A DNA stretch of 64,000 nt from JASHVB01 sp963780805. Its GTDB lineage: Bacteria > Pseudomonadota > Alphaproteobacteria > Acetobacterales > Acetobacteraceae. Under the pieces are notes generated by a model. It saw only the letters and a program-made list of their open reading frames with translations, ran no database searches and was not told the origin of the DNA. The position numbers were made by a program, and so were the translations under genes. Below, in pieces: positions 28,713-38,741 of this stretch (its first letter is position 1; each line of letters opens with the position of its first letter). Location: contig CAWADP010000010.1 of assembly GCA_963780805.1 (NCBI GenBank), positions 558,001-622,000 on the forward strand, given 5' to 3'.

Positions 28713-31410
28713 CTACTCGATCCAGCGCAGCGCCGCTTCCAGCCGCGCCATCTCGGCCTCGAACGCCACCAGCCGTTCGCGGTTCTCGGTCACCACGTCT
28801 TCCGGTGCGCGGCGGATGAAATCGACATTCTCCAACTTCTTTGCCAGCTTTGCGGCTTCCGCCGCCGCCTTGTCACGTTCGCGTGTCAGGCGCGCGCGTT
28901 CCGTATCGACGTCGATCGTGCCGGCCAGCGGCAACACCACCGTCGCCTCGTCCACCACCGCCTGCGCCGCGCCCTTCGGCATCTCGCCCGTCAACGCGCG
29001 CACCTCGGAACCGCGCGCGAGGCGGCGGATCGGCTCGATCCAGCATTCCGCCCGCGCCAGCGTCGCCCGGGATGCATCGCGCAGCAGGATCGGCACCGTT
29101 GCGCTCGGCGGCACGTTCATCGCCGTCCGCACCGACCGCACCGCGCCGACCAGCCGCACCACCCATTCGAGTTCCTCGCGCGCCGCGGCTGCCTCCGGCA
29201 CCGACGCCGGCTCCGGCCACGCGGCGCGGATCAGGCTGCACGGCGCGCCGTAGCCGAAATGATCCCATAACTCCTCAGTAACGAACGGGATCGCGGGGTG
29301 CAGCAGCCGGAGCAGTCACGCCCAGCACATAGGCCGCCGTCACGCGGATTTCCGCCGCGCCGTCCAGGCCGCCTTCCAAGACTGGTTTGGCCAGTTCCAG
29401 GAACCAGTCGCAGAACGTGTTCCAGGTGAAGCGGTAGCAGGCGGCGGCGTATTCGTCGAAGCGGTACGCCTCCAAAGCTGCATTCGCTTCCGCGACCGCG
29501 GTGTTCGTCGCATCCAGAATCCAGCGGGTCAGCGGCAAATCAGCCTGCGACGGGTCGAACGATGCATCGGGTGCAATGCCGTGCATTTCGCAAAAGCGCG
29601 CCGCGTTCCACAGCTTGGTGACGAAGCTGCGGTAGTCCTGCACGCGCGCCGCGCCCAGCTTCACGTCGCGCCCCGGACCGGTCAGCGCGCAGATCGTGAA
29701 ACGCAGCGCGTCGGCGCCGAAGCGGTCGATCAGCTCCAGCGGATCGATGATGTTGCCCTTGGACTTGGACATCTTCTGGCCGCGCTCGTCGCGCACCAGG
29801 CCGTGGATATAGACGGTGCGGAACGGCACATCGCCCATGAAATGGATGCCCTGCATCATCATGCGGGCCACCCAGAAGAAGATGATGTCGAATCCCGTCA
29901 CCAGCACGTCGCCGGGATAGTAGCGTGCCAGTTCCGGCGTCTTCTCCGGCCAGCCCAGCGTGGAGAACGGCCACAGGCCGGAGCTGAACCAGGTGTCCAG
30001 CACGTCCTCGTCCTGCACCAGCGCCTCGCCGGGGTGGCCGTAATGCGCGTCGGCCAACGCCTGGGCCTCGGCGTCGTCGTGCGCGACGAATACCGTGCCG
30101 TCCGGGCCGTACCAGGCCGGAATCCGATGACCCCACCACAATTGCCGCGAAATGCACCAGGGCTGGATGTCGCGCATCCAGGCGAAGAATGTGTTCTCCC
30201 ACTGCTTCGGCACGAACTGGGTGCGGCCGGCTTCCACCGCCTCGATCGCCGGCTTCGCCAGGACCTGGGCATTGGCGTACCACTGCGTCGTCAGCCGCGG
30301 CTCGATCGGCACGCCGCCGCGGTCGCCGTGCGGCACCTGGAGCGTGTGGGGTTCGGTCTTTTCCAAGAGTTCCAGCCGTTCCAGTTCGGCGACGATCGCC
30401 CTCCGCGCCACGAACCGGTCCTTGCCCGCCAGCGCGAGCACGAACGCCGGGTCCGCCACACCCGGCACCGGCGCCAGCGCATCCGCGATCTCCTCCAGCG
30501 TCACGCGCGCCTCGCGATCGAGAATGCCCGGCATCGGCAGCCCATGCCGCCGCCCCACTTCGAAATCGTTGAAGTCGTGCGCCGGGGTGATCTTCACCGC
30601 GCCGGTACCCTTCTCCGGATCGGAGTATTCGTCGGCGACGATCGGAATCCGTCGCCCGACCAGCGGCAGCACCGCGAATTTCCCCGGGAGGTCGCTATAG
30701 CGCGCGTCGTCAGGATGCACCGCCACCGCGGTATCGCCAAGCATCGTCTCCGGCCGCGTGGTCGCCACGATGATGAACCGCCCCGGCTCGTCCGCGATCG
30801 GGTAGCGGAGGTACCACAGCGATCCACGCACCTCCTGGTTCTCCACCTCCAGGTCGGAGATCGCGGTCTGCAGCTTCGGATCCCAGTTCACCAGCCGCCG
30901 GTCGCGATAGATCAACCCCTCGCGGTAGAGCGTCACGAACACCTCGCGCACCGCGCGGGACAGGCCCTCGTCCATCGTGAATCGCTCGCGCGGCCAGTCG
31001 AGCGACGCGCCCAGCCGGCGCAACTGCCGGGTGATGGTGCCACCGGATTCCGCCTTCCATTGCCAGACGCGCTCGATGAACGCGTTGCGGCCCATCGCCC
31101 GGCGATCGACGTTGCCCGTCTCGGCCAGCAGCCGCTCCACGACCATCTGCGTGGCGATGCCGGCATGGTCGCTGCCCGGCTGCCATAGCGCGTCGCGGCC
31201 CTGCATGCGGCGCCAGCGGATCAGCACGTCCTGCACCGTGAAGGTCAGCGCGTGGCCCATGTGCAGGCTGCCGGTGACGTTCGGCGGCGGAATCATGATG
31301 GTGAACGGCTGCGCCGGCGAGTTCGGATCGCAGGCAAACGCCCCCGATTGCTCCCAGCCTTCATACAGCCGAGGCTCGATCTCCGACGGCGCGTAGGTCT
31401 TTTCCAGCAT
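28713..31410 (-). CDS. valS: Valyl-tRNA synthetase, one frame break
   Basis: The class I synthetase charges tRNA-Val. The HIGH-type motif is PPPNVTGSLHMGHAL, and the KMSKS loop is GQKMSKSKGNIIDPL. The editing domain (TTRPETMLGD) and the C-terminal coiled arm (ARLTRERDKAAAEAAKLAKK) are both present. The frame breaks near 29316, where one inserted base turns LLRLLHPAIPFVTEELW into a short false tail. Repair gives 898 residues, a usual length. I chose the start MLEKTYAPSEIEPR at 31410 because the 50 upstream codons are not conserved in character. As an essential gene, a true null would be lethal, so a sequence error or an unseen second copy is likely. Confidence 0.94.
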
Positions 31411-31845
31411 CTGGCTCTCCTGCGGCCTCATGCCGGATGCCGCAGAAGGTCGCGCGTGGCAAGGGGACCGCGACCACCTCTGAACTGCTGCCGTGGCTTC
31501 CATCGGCACGATGCTGTCGCCGATGATAGCGGCGCTGCAATTGCACTGGCCACCGGTCATTGCGAGCGCCTGCGAGCGCCGATGTCATAGCGCGCGCCGA
31601 TGTCATTGCGAGCGCCGAGAATCAACCTCCCGAACAGTTGGCAAGTCGTCGAAACATGCCTTCTGCTCGACCCCTCCACCTGGCCCCCCTCCCGCAAGGG
31701 GAAGGGGAACTTCCTTTGCCGCACGCGCCGTTTAATCCACGGCGGGTCGGCTGCTTGCCGGTGGTCAACTCACCCGGTGGTCAACTCACCCGGTGGTCAA
31801 CTCACAATGACCCTCCGCGTGGCACCGACTATCGGCGCCGCAGCA
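31411..31845. repeat. Intergenic repeats between valS and popZ
   Basis: No gene is seen in this stretch. It holds a rearranged R1 element (31557-31640, with three CATTGCGAGCGC-type blocks), a GC-rich CCCCCCTCCCGCAAGGGG hairpin near 31685 and a 16-bp minisatellite GGTGGTCAACTCACCC repeated 2.9 times at 31760-31805. Confidence 0.8.
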
Positions 31846-32415
31846 CTACGGCACCGCCCGGTGTACCACCCGTTCGATCTCCGCCCGCACCAGACGCTCC
31901 ACCAGATCGGGGAGGTTGGCATCGAGCCATTGCTTCAGCAGCGGGCGCATTTCCTCGCGGACGATATCCTCGATCGTGGGGCCGCCGCGATGCACCTGCA
32001 GGGTCCGCTCCGTCGCCAGCGTGCGCACCAGCGCGCCAACCGAGTGGCTCGCTGCCGCCGCCGCTGCCGGGCCCAAAAGGCCCTCCGCCGGGTCCAACGG
32101 CCCCTCGGGAGGTAACACTTCGGCCGCCAGCACCGCCAGCGGCGGGTCTGCAACCGGGGCTGGCGGCGGCTGCACCGCCTCGGGCTCCTGTTCTTCCTCC
32201 GGCACCAGCATCGACGAGTCCAACACCAGCACGTCGTCGGATTTGTCCGGCGGCGCGGCTGGTTCGGCCGCAGCGGGGGTTGCTGCGTGCACGGGCTCCG
32301 CCGCCGCGGGCGGCTCCTCCTCGCTCAGAATCCGCCGGATCGAGGCAAGGATGTCCTCCATCGAGGGATCGTTGGACCCGGCGCCTCCTTGCGGCGGCGT
32401 TTGCGAGGAACTCAT
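31846..32415 (-). CDS. popZ: PopZ-type polar organizing protein (DUF2497)
   Basis: The protein forms the polar scaffold that anchors chromosome origins and recruits cell-cycle factors in alphaproteobacteria. It has the conserved N-terminal helix SMEDILASIRRILSEEE, a long Pro/Ala/Glu-rich disordered middle, and the C-terminal oligomerisation helices TIEDIVREEMRPLLKQWLD and NLPDLVERLVRAEIERV. The length of 189 residues is typical. The order valS, popZ, tolC-like and pcm on one strand is common in the class, which supports the call. Confidence 0.9.
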   Translation of the reverse strand: MSSSQTPPQGGAGSNDPSMEDILASIRRILSEEEPPAAAEPVHAATPAAAEPAAPPDKSDDVLVLDSSMLVPEEEQEPEAVQPPPAPVADPPLAVLAAEVLPPEGPLDPAEGLLGPAAAAAASHSVGALVRTLATERTLQVHRGGPTIEDIVREEMRPLLKQWLDANLPDLVERLVRAEIERVVHRAVP

Positions 32416-32458
32416 GCGGCTAATGCTCCGACTCAGGCAGTTGCGGCCCGTCCGGGAG

Positions 32459-32541
32459 TGTCATCGCGAGCGACGCGAAGCGATGTCCCGCGGGGGACTT
32501 TCGTATTCGCCAGGAGATGGCTGCACCGCGCTTGCAGTGAC
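32459..32541. repeat. R1 palindromic repeat, diverged copy
   Basis: It starts TGTCATCGCGAGCGACGCGA and ends GCGCTTGCAGTGACA. The centre carries CCCGCGGGGGAC instead of the usual arms. It separates popZ from the tolC-like gene. Confidence 0.7.
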
Positions 32542-32579
32542 AGAGTCGCCGGCGGCTTCGAAGCGTCCGGATCACAGCA

Positions 32580-34045
32580 CTAGCGGCCCGGCTGGCCCGT
32601 GGCGTAGTCGCCCAGGCCGACCCACTTGTTCTTCACCGCCTCGTAGTACGCCGTGTCGTCATACAGCGGTACCGGCAAATGCAGATCGCGCGCGGTCAGC
32701 CGCCCGATCGCCGACGCGACGCCATACGACGCGGTGATAAGCTGCGCCAGGTTCTGCACCAGCGTCACCCGCGAGTTCAGCAGCGCCTGCTGCGCGTTCA
32801 GCACGTCCAGCGTGGTGCGCGACCCCACGATTGCCTCGCGCTCGGTGCCTTCCAGCGCCACCCCGTTGGCGCGGATCTGCGAGCGAGTGCTGGCCGCCGC
32901 GGCGGTCGCCGCCACCAGCGTCTCCCAGGCGTTCACCGCCTGCTGTACGGCAGTGCGCTTGGCGTCAGCCACCAGCCGCGCCGTGTTTTGCTCGGACTGC
33001 TTGGCCTGGCGCACCGCCGCGTATTCCGCGCCGCCCTGATACAGCGGCACCGAGGCCTGCAGCACTACCTGATAGCCGTTGATTTCGGCACTGCGCGCCC
33101 CGGCGTTTTGCTCCTCGAACGTCTGCGCCTGCAGGCTGAGCTGGGGCAGAAGCTGGGAGAACGCGACGTCCACCGCATCCTTCGCGGCCGAATCGTTGAA
33201 CTCGGCCGAGACCACGTTGGGATTGTTGGCGCTCGCCATGGCCGCGGCGTCTGTTTCGGTGCGCAGCCTCAGATCGAGCGGCTGTGGCTCCACAAGATTC
33301 GGTGGTGCCTCGTAGCCGATCACCTGCACATAGGTGGCGCGCGCGGTAGCGAGGTTGCCCTCCGCGGTCTCGCGCTGCGCCTTGGCGCCGGCCAGCGCCG
33401 CCTCGGCCTGCGCGACGTCGGTGCGGGTGATCTCCCCCACCCGGAACCGGTCATTCGTCGCTTCGAGCTGCTTCGCCAGCACTTGCTCGTTGTTGATGTT
33501 CAGCGCCAGCAGGTCCTGGTTCTCGATCACCCCGACATAGGCGCTCACCGCGTTGGTGAAGCTGGTTTGCTCTTGCGCGAGCAGGGTGGCGCGCTCCGCC
33601 ATCACCTGGTCCTTGGCCTTGTTGACGTTCGCCTGGGTCCGGCCGCCGTTATAGATCGGCTGCGTCAGGGTGGCCTGCGCCGTGCCGATGTCGCGCTCGG
33701 TCGGCAACTTCTCCCAGCCTGCAGCAGGGAGTTGTAACTGCGGCTGAGGCCGTTGCCGTAGCCCGCGGACCCCGCCACCACCACCGTCGGCCGCCAGCCG
33801 GAAAGCGCGGCGGGCACGTTCTCATCGGTGGCACGCAGCGTGGCGCGCACGGCCTGCAAGGCGGGCTGGTTCGCATAGGTCGCGGCGAGCGCCTCGGCCA
33901 ACGTGTGCGGCGCCCCGGCCGCCGACATCACGCCCCGCGGAGCAGGCGGCGTGGCTGTGGCGTTGGGGGAGTTTTGTGCCGCAGCCGGCACAATCCCCGC
34001 CAGGGTGATGCCGATGCCGAAAGCCAGCGTCTGACGCAAGTCCAT
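32580..34045 (-). CDS. tolC: TolC family outer-membrane channel protein, one frame break
   Basis: This is an outer-membrane efflux protein that forms the exit duct for type I secretion or RND pumps. It has a signal peptide (MDLRQTLAFGIGITLAG...AAAQ), the TolC N-terminal repeat (TLAEALAATYANQPALQAVRA; LPTERDIGTAQATLTQPIYNGG) and the second repeat (DVAFSQLLPQLSLQAQTFEE, VVLQASVPLYQGGAEYAAVRQ, RTTLDVLNAQQALLNSRV). The frame changes near 33715: one G is missing, and adding it gives LLQAGEKLPTERD. The repaired length of about 488 residues fits TolC. It lies before pcm in the usual alphaproteobacterial order. No pump genes are adjacent. Confidence 0.88.
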
Positions 34046-34128
34046 GCGCAACCTCGTTTTTCAGCGGAGCGGTGCGCCGCTTCTCTGCCACAAAGCAACG
34101 GATGCGCCAAGGCCGATCACAGCATGCC

Positions 34129-34300
34129 GCGATACCGCGCGGAAGACAAAGGCGATACCGCGCGGAAGACAAAGAGAGATTCGAGGGACGAATTCAGACG
34201 GTTGAGGGCGCCGGCGAAATCCCCGGGGGGCGAAATTCCCGGGGGGCGAAATCCTGGGGGCGAAATCCTGAGGGGCGAAATCGGCGGGGGTGAAATCGGC
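34129..34300. repeat. Two tandem repeats between tolC-like gene and pcm
   Basis: A perfect 23-bp unit beginning GCGATACCGCGCGGAAGAC occurs twice (34129-34151, 34152-34174). From about 34216 a GGGGGCGAAATCC-type unit of 13-17 bp recurs six times with drift. No gene is seen in 34046-34318. Confidence 0.8.
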
Positions 34301-34318
34301 GTTCAGGGGCGAACTCGG

Positions 34319-34981
34319 TCAGAAGACGAAGGCAGGGGCGGGGCGCAGCGAGGGCAGGTCCGGTGTGGCGCAGTCGAACATCGGCTGCGCCCGCAGGCCG
34401 GCGGCGGTGGCCTCCGCCAGCACTGCCTGGCTTGTGCGCCCGCCTGTGCTGATAACGGCGGCGAGGCGCCCGCCGTCGTTGCGCAATTGCTCCGCCACGG
34501 CGGGCGGGATCCGCTGCACGGCGCCTTGCAGCAGGATGATGTCGTAGGGCGCTTCGCCGGGCCAGCCGGCGGCGAGCGGGCCGGAGACGAGGCTGACCTT
34601 CGGCGCCACATCCGGCAGTACGCGCCGGGCGATCGCCAGCAGCGCCTGGTCCTCCTCCAGCGCCGTGACGCGGGGGCCGCAGGCCGCGAGCAAGGCCGCG
34701 CCGTAGCCGGTACCGGCGCCGACGACCAGAGCATGCTCGCCCTGCAGCGGGGCAAGGAGCTGCACCAGGCGGGCGATTGCCATCGGTTGCATCATCACCC
34801 GGCCGTTATCCAGCGGCACGTCCTGGTCGGCATAGGCCAGGGCGGCCAGGCTGCCGGGCAGGAAGCGCTCGCGCGGCAGGCGACGCATCGCGCCGACGAT
34901 GCGCGGGTCGACCACACGGTTGGGCCGGACCTGGCTGTCCACCATCCGGTTGCGCGCTTCGTCAAACAGATCGTCGGGCAT
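34319..34981 (-). CDS. pcm: Protein-L-isoaspartate O-methyltransferase
   Basis: The enzyme methylates isoaspartyl residues to start repair of aged proteins. The sequence has the family's N-terminal RNRMVDSQVRPNRVVDP segment, the PERFLP-like block RERFLPGSLAALAYAD, the substrate loop DNGRVMMQPMAIARLVQLL and the SAM-binding HALVVGAGTGYGAALLA, followed by VTALEEDQALL. It ends in FDCATPDLPSLRPAPAFVF, where relatives also close with a P-F-V-F pattern. The length of 220 residues is normal. In alphaproteobacteria this gene regularly precedes tolC on the same strand, as here. Confidence 0.92.
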   Translation of the reverse strand: MPDDLFDEARNRMVDSQVRPNRVVDPRIVGAMRRLPRERFLPGSLAALAYADQDVPLDNGRVMMQPMAIARLVQLLAPLQGEHALVVGAGTGYGAALLAACGPRVTALEEDQALLAIARRVLPDVAPKVSLVSGPLAAGWPGEAPYDIILLQGAVQRIPPAVAEQLRNDGGRLAAVISTGGRTSQAVLAEATAAGLRAQPMFDCATPDLPSLRPAPAFVF

Positions 34982-35097
34982 GGTCAGGGCATCGGGGGTT
35001 GTGGTGGGCAGGCGAGCGTCGGTCGGCCAGACGTTACTACACCGTCCGGCGGGCAGTGGCCACTGATCGGCGGCGTTCTGGCGAGGGCGGCGGCCAC

Positions 35098-35128
35098 TTG
35101 ACCGGCCCGGGGACGCGCACGATATAGC
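35098..35128 (+). promoter_or_regulatory. Candidate promoter of tRNA-Cys
   Basis: TTGACC at 35098-35103 is followed 17 bases later by GATATA at 35121-35126. The distance to the tRNA start at 35146 suits a short leader. Confidence 0.5.
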
Positions 35129-35145
35129 GCGGCTCGCTGCGACGG

Positions 35146-35219
35146 GGTCCGGTGGCAGAGTGGTGATGCAGCGGACTGCAAATCCGCGTATGTGGGTTCG
35201 ATTCCCGCCCGGACCTCCA
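35146..35219 (+). tRNA. tRNA-Cys (GCA)
   Basis: The 74-base sequence folds as a tRNA: acceptor stem GGTCCGG/CCGGACC, anticodon arm GGACT-GCA-AATCC, T-arm with GGTTCGATTCC, discriminator T and an encoded CCA end. Anticodon GCA reads UGC/UGU for cysteine. The region right after it is accessory in character, as is common for tRNA genes used as integration sites. Confidence 0.95.
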
Positions 35220-35409
35220 GCCTTTTCAATAGCTTGTTACGAACGTCACCGTTTCTTCAAGGCGCCTCGGTTTTCTTCAATGGTCCTGCGGTGGGCGTCA
35301 GCGGTCGCTGCCGTTGGTCATGGCCCCGCCATCTGCCGCCGAGGCGGTTGTGCGCTCCTTGCCAAAGATGCGAAGCCGCCCAAATAGGGGGCGTCATAGT
35401 CGGAGACGA

Positions 35410-35586
35410 ATGATGTCCACGTATGCCGTACAACCTGTCGGTGATGACCGCTTCACGATTTCTATAGTCGGGCGTGACGGACGGGTAGAGAAAGGCCCGA
35501 TGGGCGGAGATGATTTTCAGGGTCTAACCGACGCGGAGACACGCATATATCTGAGGGAACACGGTTGGCCGGAGACCGAGACTTAG
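35410..35586 (+). CDS. Small hypothetical protein
   Basis: A 58-codon frame begins ATGATG after GGAG at a good distance and encodes a compact acidic product (STYAVQPVGDDRFTISIVGRDGR, then DAETRIYLREHGWPETET). The beta-hairpin-like start and amphipathic end suggest a folded small protein. I do not recognise a family. It lies between the tRNA-Cys gene and an accessory gene pair on the other strand. The stretch between it and the tRNA (35220-35409) holds nothing I recognise. Confidence 0.6.
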   Translation: MMSTYAVQPVGDDRFTISIVGRDGRVEKGPMGGDDFQGLTDAETRIYLREHGWPETET

Positions 35587-35627
35587 GAGCGCATCGACGC
35601 TGCGAATAGACGCCGTTCAGGTATCGG

Positions 35628-36452
35628 CTAAGCCGAGGGTTCCGGCTCGATAGTCTGCGTCTTCGTGCGTGAAGGACGGCCAGGTAGAGCCTTTTCGTGA
35701 ATGTAGGCTGCCTCAAAGCTGCTCCATTCTTCAAAGTCCAATGGCTCGGGAAACCCGGGAACCACGTCAGGATGCTCCCTTAGATAAGCCTCACGGCTGG
35801 CGACGTACCTGAGGTACTCCATCCTCTGCTGCCACCAAGTTGTGTAGTCCTGTCTCCGTTTTCGGTTGTCGGTGATCAGAACCAAATGTGAGACGGTCGG
35901 CCCGGAGCCGAATCCAAGCAATCGGCGGCTGTCATGATAGTACGCCTGGTCAAGAGCTTCTGCTTTAGATGTCGCTGGGATAACCCAAAGTCTGGTCTCA
36001 TATTCGGTGTACTCAGAGCCATCCATATACGAATTTGGGTAATCCAGCCATGGTGACGGACCCTCATTGGGATAATGCTCCCTCGAAACAGCATCATACA
36101 TAGCTTTCGCCGCTTCGAAACCATCGAAGGCATACGCCGAATCCAGCGTGTCGGGCTTCAAGTCCCGCCTCGGACCCTTCAGAATGTTCCACTTGTAGTT
36201 GGCGTCAATGACGACGTAGAAATCCCGCTTGACCCCCGTCGTCGGGGTATTCTTGGCCTGTGCTTGGAGCATTTGCAAAGCCACGCCCAACCCGTTGAGA
36301 TTGACGGCGATAAGCACCAGCAACGTAACCACTAGGGAAACCTCGAAATACCGTGCGACTGCAAGCCACAGCACAACTGGCAAACAGATTTTAATGTATC
36401 CCGTGGCATACGCCAGGAGGTACAAACAGGTCAGCTTCACTCGTTCCCACAT
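35628..36452 (-). CDS. Hypothetical membrane-anchored protein
   Basis: The 274-residue protein starts with two adjacent membrane helices (LTCLYLLAYATGYIKICLPVVLWLAVA and FEVSLVVTLLVLIAVNLNGLG, taken in part), then a soluble domain rich in Tyr, Trp and acidic residues (VVIDANYKWNILKGPRRD; RLWVIPATSKAEALDQAYYH; DYTTWWQQRMEYLRYV). No family is recognised. Its base composition is clearly less GC-rich than the flanking core genes, and it lies beside tRNA-Cys, both of which suggest acquired DNA. It is followed upstream on the same strand by another unknown gene and may share its transcript. Confidence 0.65.
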   Translation of the reverse strand: MWERVKLTCLYLLAYATGYIKICLPVVLWLAVARYFEVSLVVTLLVLIAVNLNGLGVALQMLQAQAKNTPTTGVKRDFYVVIDANYKWNILKGPRRDLKPDTLDSAYAFDGFEAAKAMYDAVSREHYPNEGPSPWLDYPNSYMDGSEYTEYETRLWVIPATSKAEALDQAYYHDSRRLLGFGSGPTVSHLVLITDNRKRRQDYTTWWQQRMEYLRYVASREAYLREHPDVVPGFPEPLDFEEWSSFEAAYIHEKALPGRPSRTKTQTIEPEPSA

Positions 36453-36549
36453 TTCGCAATCCCTCCCCGCCGATTCGGCTTGGGTGAAATGACGATCCCA
36501 CCCGGCTTCCGATGCGCTGCTTTACTGCGCCGATTCCATCGGGAGGGCA

Positions 36550-37212
36550 TCAGCGTTCCTCTTTGTCTTGTACACGCTCTACACCCTTGATTTCCGACAT
36601 AAACTGAGAAAGCTGCCATTGTGCTTGAGCTTCGGTAAGTTGACCATTGTCGATCTCTTCCATCACGACCCGACGCTTGGCCGTAAGCAAATGGATCAAG
36701 TCCATATAGCGATACCCTGCGTCTTGATATGCCCCAATGATTTGCGGAGCGGAGCAATCAGCGGAGGCGACATAGTTGGGCAGACGCCCAGCGAGTTTCT
36801 CACTCCTGCATTCCATGATCGCGGCACTGGCTTTCACACCCGCCCCCTTCATGGCTTCCGGACTATTCGGGAGAGGAGCCAGCGGGCGTGACTGGAAAGC
36901 GGGAGCGACTGGGATGGGGCGCGGCTGCCAGGGCTGTGCTTGCTGTGCCCCCGGCGAGGTTGGGGCTGGCCGTATCCCGCCGAGCGCCAGGGCAACGCAC
37001 CGGCCTGGATTTAGTTGCCCGTATTGGGCCGCAAGCAATCCGTCGATTGCCGCATCAGGCAAAGTGGAGGCAAGGAACCCACCGAAGCCGCCTTGTTTGG
37101 CCGCTTGCTCCCGGACCTCAGCCCGCACGATTCCGCATGGATCAAGCGTCCCGAATCGGGCCAGCACGAGAACGAACGGAGCGGCGAGCAGGGCGAGGAG
37201 AAATTTGCTCAT
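36550..37212 (-). CDS. Hypothetical exported protein
   Basis: The product begins with an apparent signal sequence (MSKFLLALLAAPFVLVLARF), then a mixed domain with cysteines in LDPCGIV, PGRCVALAL, MECRSEK and ADCSAPQ, a Pro-rich linker (PWQPRPIPVAPAF) and a helical C-terminus (MEEIDNGQLTEAQAQWQL). No family is recognised. The cysteine spacing could allow disulfides in the periplasm. I chose ATG 37212; a GTG at 37233 would add seven residues. It and the next gene lie on the same strand in the low-GC accessory block. Confidence 0.6.
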   Translation of the reverse strand: MSKFLLALLAAPFVLVLARFGTLDPCGIVRAEVREQAAKQGGFGGFLASTLPDAAIDGLLAAQYGQLNPGRCVALALGGIRPAPTSPGAQQAQPWQPRPIPVAPAFQSRPLAPLPNSPEAMKGAGVKASAAIMECRSEKLAGRLPNYVASADCSAPQIIGAYQDAGYRYMDLIHLLTAKRRVVMEEIDNGQLTEAQAQWQLSQFMSEIKGVERVQDKEER

Positions 37213-37517
37213 CGGGCGGGTTTCCAGAGACACGCCGACGTTACCAGAAGTTCTGGTTTAGCATCAACCTATGCTTCCGCTACAGAAACCCTCCTAAAAT
37301 CCCTGATATGCCAGCGCTATCGGCCCCGTCCGATTATTTTTGCATATCCGTTCCTATCCGTCCGTATCCATCCCGTGCATGTTTCGCTAGCCCGCGCCGG
37401 ACGGCCCCAGGCCGCCACTCGCTCCGGTGCCGTGGCTTGATGTGCCAATCGGCCCCCCCAATGCCACCAACGCAGCCCACAGCCACTGCCCACTGCCACC
37501 GCCGCGGTGATCGATCG

Positions 37518-37562
37518 TCCAGAAAAGCAGAAGGCCGCTCCAGTGGGGCGGCCCTTACCCTT
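37518..37562 (-). terminator. Terminator downstream of the small exported protein gene
   Basis: On the minus strand GGCCGC, a loop with CCCACTGGA, and GCGGCC are followed by TTCTGCTTTT. It lies about 50 bases after the stop of the 62-residue exported protein gene. Between 37213 and 37517 I see no gene. Confidence 0.7.
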
Positions 37563-37608
37563 TTGAGCCCACGACGGAGATGCGCCCCGTTGGGCCAGCG
37601 GCGATCCC

Positions 37609-37797
37609 TCAGCCGTTGGGGCCGCCGCCCCCGTGGCTCAGGTATGTCGATGAGGAACCGTCCCCGACATACGCGGCATTGGTGAATGCGGCCTGGCCGT
37701 ACTGTGCGGTCGCAGCTGCCGGGGTCTGTGCGAGTGCCAGTCCCGTGCTCAAGACAAGAGCAGTCGCGGCTGCACCAGCGATGATACGCAGCTTCAT
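37609..37797 (-). CDS. Small secreted hypothetical protein
   Basis: The 62-residue product has a clean signal peptide (MKLRIIAGAAATALVLSTGL, cut after ALA) and a short mature part rich in Ala, Gly and Ser with three tyrosines (TAQYGQAAFTNAAYVGDG and on). CAGGA lies upstream of ATG 37797, and a terminator stands downstream, so it looks like a single-gene transcript. No family is recognised. The mature peptide of about 38 residues has no cysteine. Confidence 0.65.
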   Translation of the reverse strand: MKLRIIAGAAATALVLSTGLALAQTPAAATAQYGQAAFTNAAYVGDGSSSTYLSHGGGGPNG

Positions 37798-37930
37798 GTC
37801 CTGTACTCCAATCCAGTTTCACTCAAACACGAGGTGGGTGGTGCGGGGATTGAAACAATGCCCTGCCTTTGCACAGCATCTGTTCGCCGATCAAGCGGGT
37901 GCAGCGAATAATCGCTACTGTCCCAAACTC

Positions 37931-37962
37931 CGGCCCCGTCAGCAACGTCGGGGCCGTTTTCG
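37931..37962 (+). terminator. Terminator-like hairpin, copy 1
   Basis: CGGCCCCG and CGGGGCCG pair around TCAGCAACGT and are followed by TTTTCGTG. A near-identical element, including bases past the stem, occurs at 38742-38773. No clear plus-strand gene ends just before this copy. Confidence 0.65.
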
Positions 37963-38209
37963 TGCTGCGGGAGCGGCGGCACGTGGCGCGGGGCGACTGC
38001 CGGCGCGCCCCGCGATCCCGCGCACGCACGTGGTAACCGCCGCCTCCAGCCTACTCATGGCCGACCCAGCGGAGGAAGCGTCCGCCACTACCTTTCGGAT
38101 ACCGGTCTCCGAATGCTTGAGAGCGCATGCTACCTGCCGGGAACCGAGACCCACGACGGCTTGCCTGGACGGATGCATCAAATTTCGCTGGCCCGATCGG
38201 ATCGTGCCA

Positions 38210-38561
38210 AACCGGACACGCGGGGCTGCGACATACGGGTGCTGACCGGCGTGCGTGACCCCTTGGACTTGAGCCTTGCTGCATTCTTTCAGAATGTATC
38301 GATGTATTGCCGTTCCGCGTCTCGCTCTACCGGATGGAGCAACTCCCTTGGGGGATCAGGCCGCTGCTGCGCCAGCTCGGCCTTGCGCCACCAGTCAGCA
38401 TCGAGAGCCGCAATGTCGGCTTACGCGAGGAATATGCGGGCCTCTACAACGCATTCAAGCAGCGGTTTCGGCCGACATCATGCATGCTGAACTACTATTA
38501 AGGCGCGCGGTTCTGGTCGCATTTCTATGCGGGCAAGGGCGTTGCGTTTGTGCCTGCATGA
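38210..38561 (+). pseudogene. Remnant of a capsular-polysaccharide (NKWYS) sulfotransferase-like gene
   Basis: Parts of two frames match the NKWYS family of sulfotransferase-like proteins. The first gives VLTGVRDPLDLSLAAFFQN, the 3'-phosphosulfate-binding type segment. The second, from about 38310, gives RVSLYRMEQLPWGIRPLLRQ, then NVGLREEYAGLYNAFKQRF and, past an in-frame TAA, ARFWSHFYAGKG, the family's closing motif. The stretch that normally separates the first and second parts is mostly deleted. It has no start codon with a ribosome site. I recognise the pattern but cannot confirm it by search. Confidence 0.45.
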
Positions 38562-38741
38562 CGGCCAAAGAGGACGGGCGCGCCGGAATACTGGGCAAGG
38601 CGGGCGCGAACACAAAAAAAGGACACACGCATCCAGGTGGAAGGTGAGGCGCCTCGCCAGGCGCGGCCCGCTCCTATGAGACTCGCGCGGATCACGGCCG
38701 ATATGAGACTCGCGCGGATCACGGCCGGCGAGCCAACTGAC

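Noticed and set aside
29581..31188. 535-codon plus-strand frame inside valS
   Set aside because: It is antisense to a fully conserved synthetase and its product has no recognisable fold; high GC content creates such shadows.
34216..34300. GGGGCGAAATC repeats as a CRISPR or regulatory array
   Set aside because: Units are too short and contiguous, with drifting length; a slippage repeat explains them.
33905..35101. 398-codon plus-strand frame across the tolC-pcm region
   Set aside because: It is antisense to pcm and passes through two tandem repeats, with low-complexity translation.
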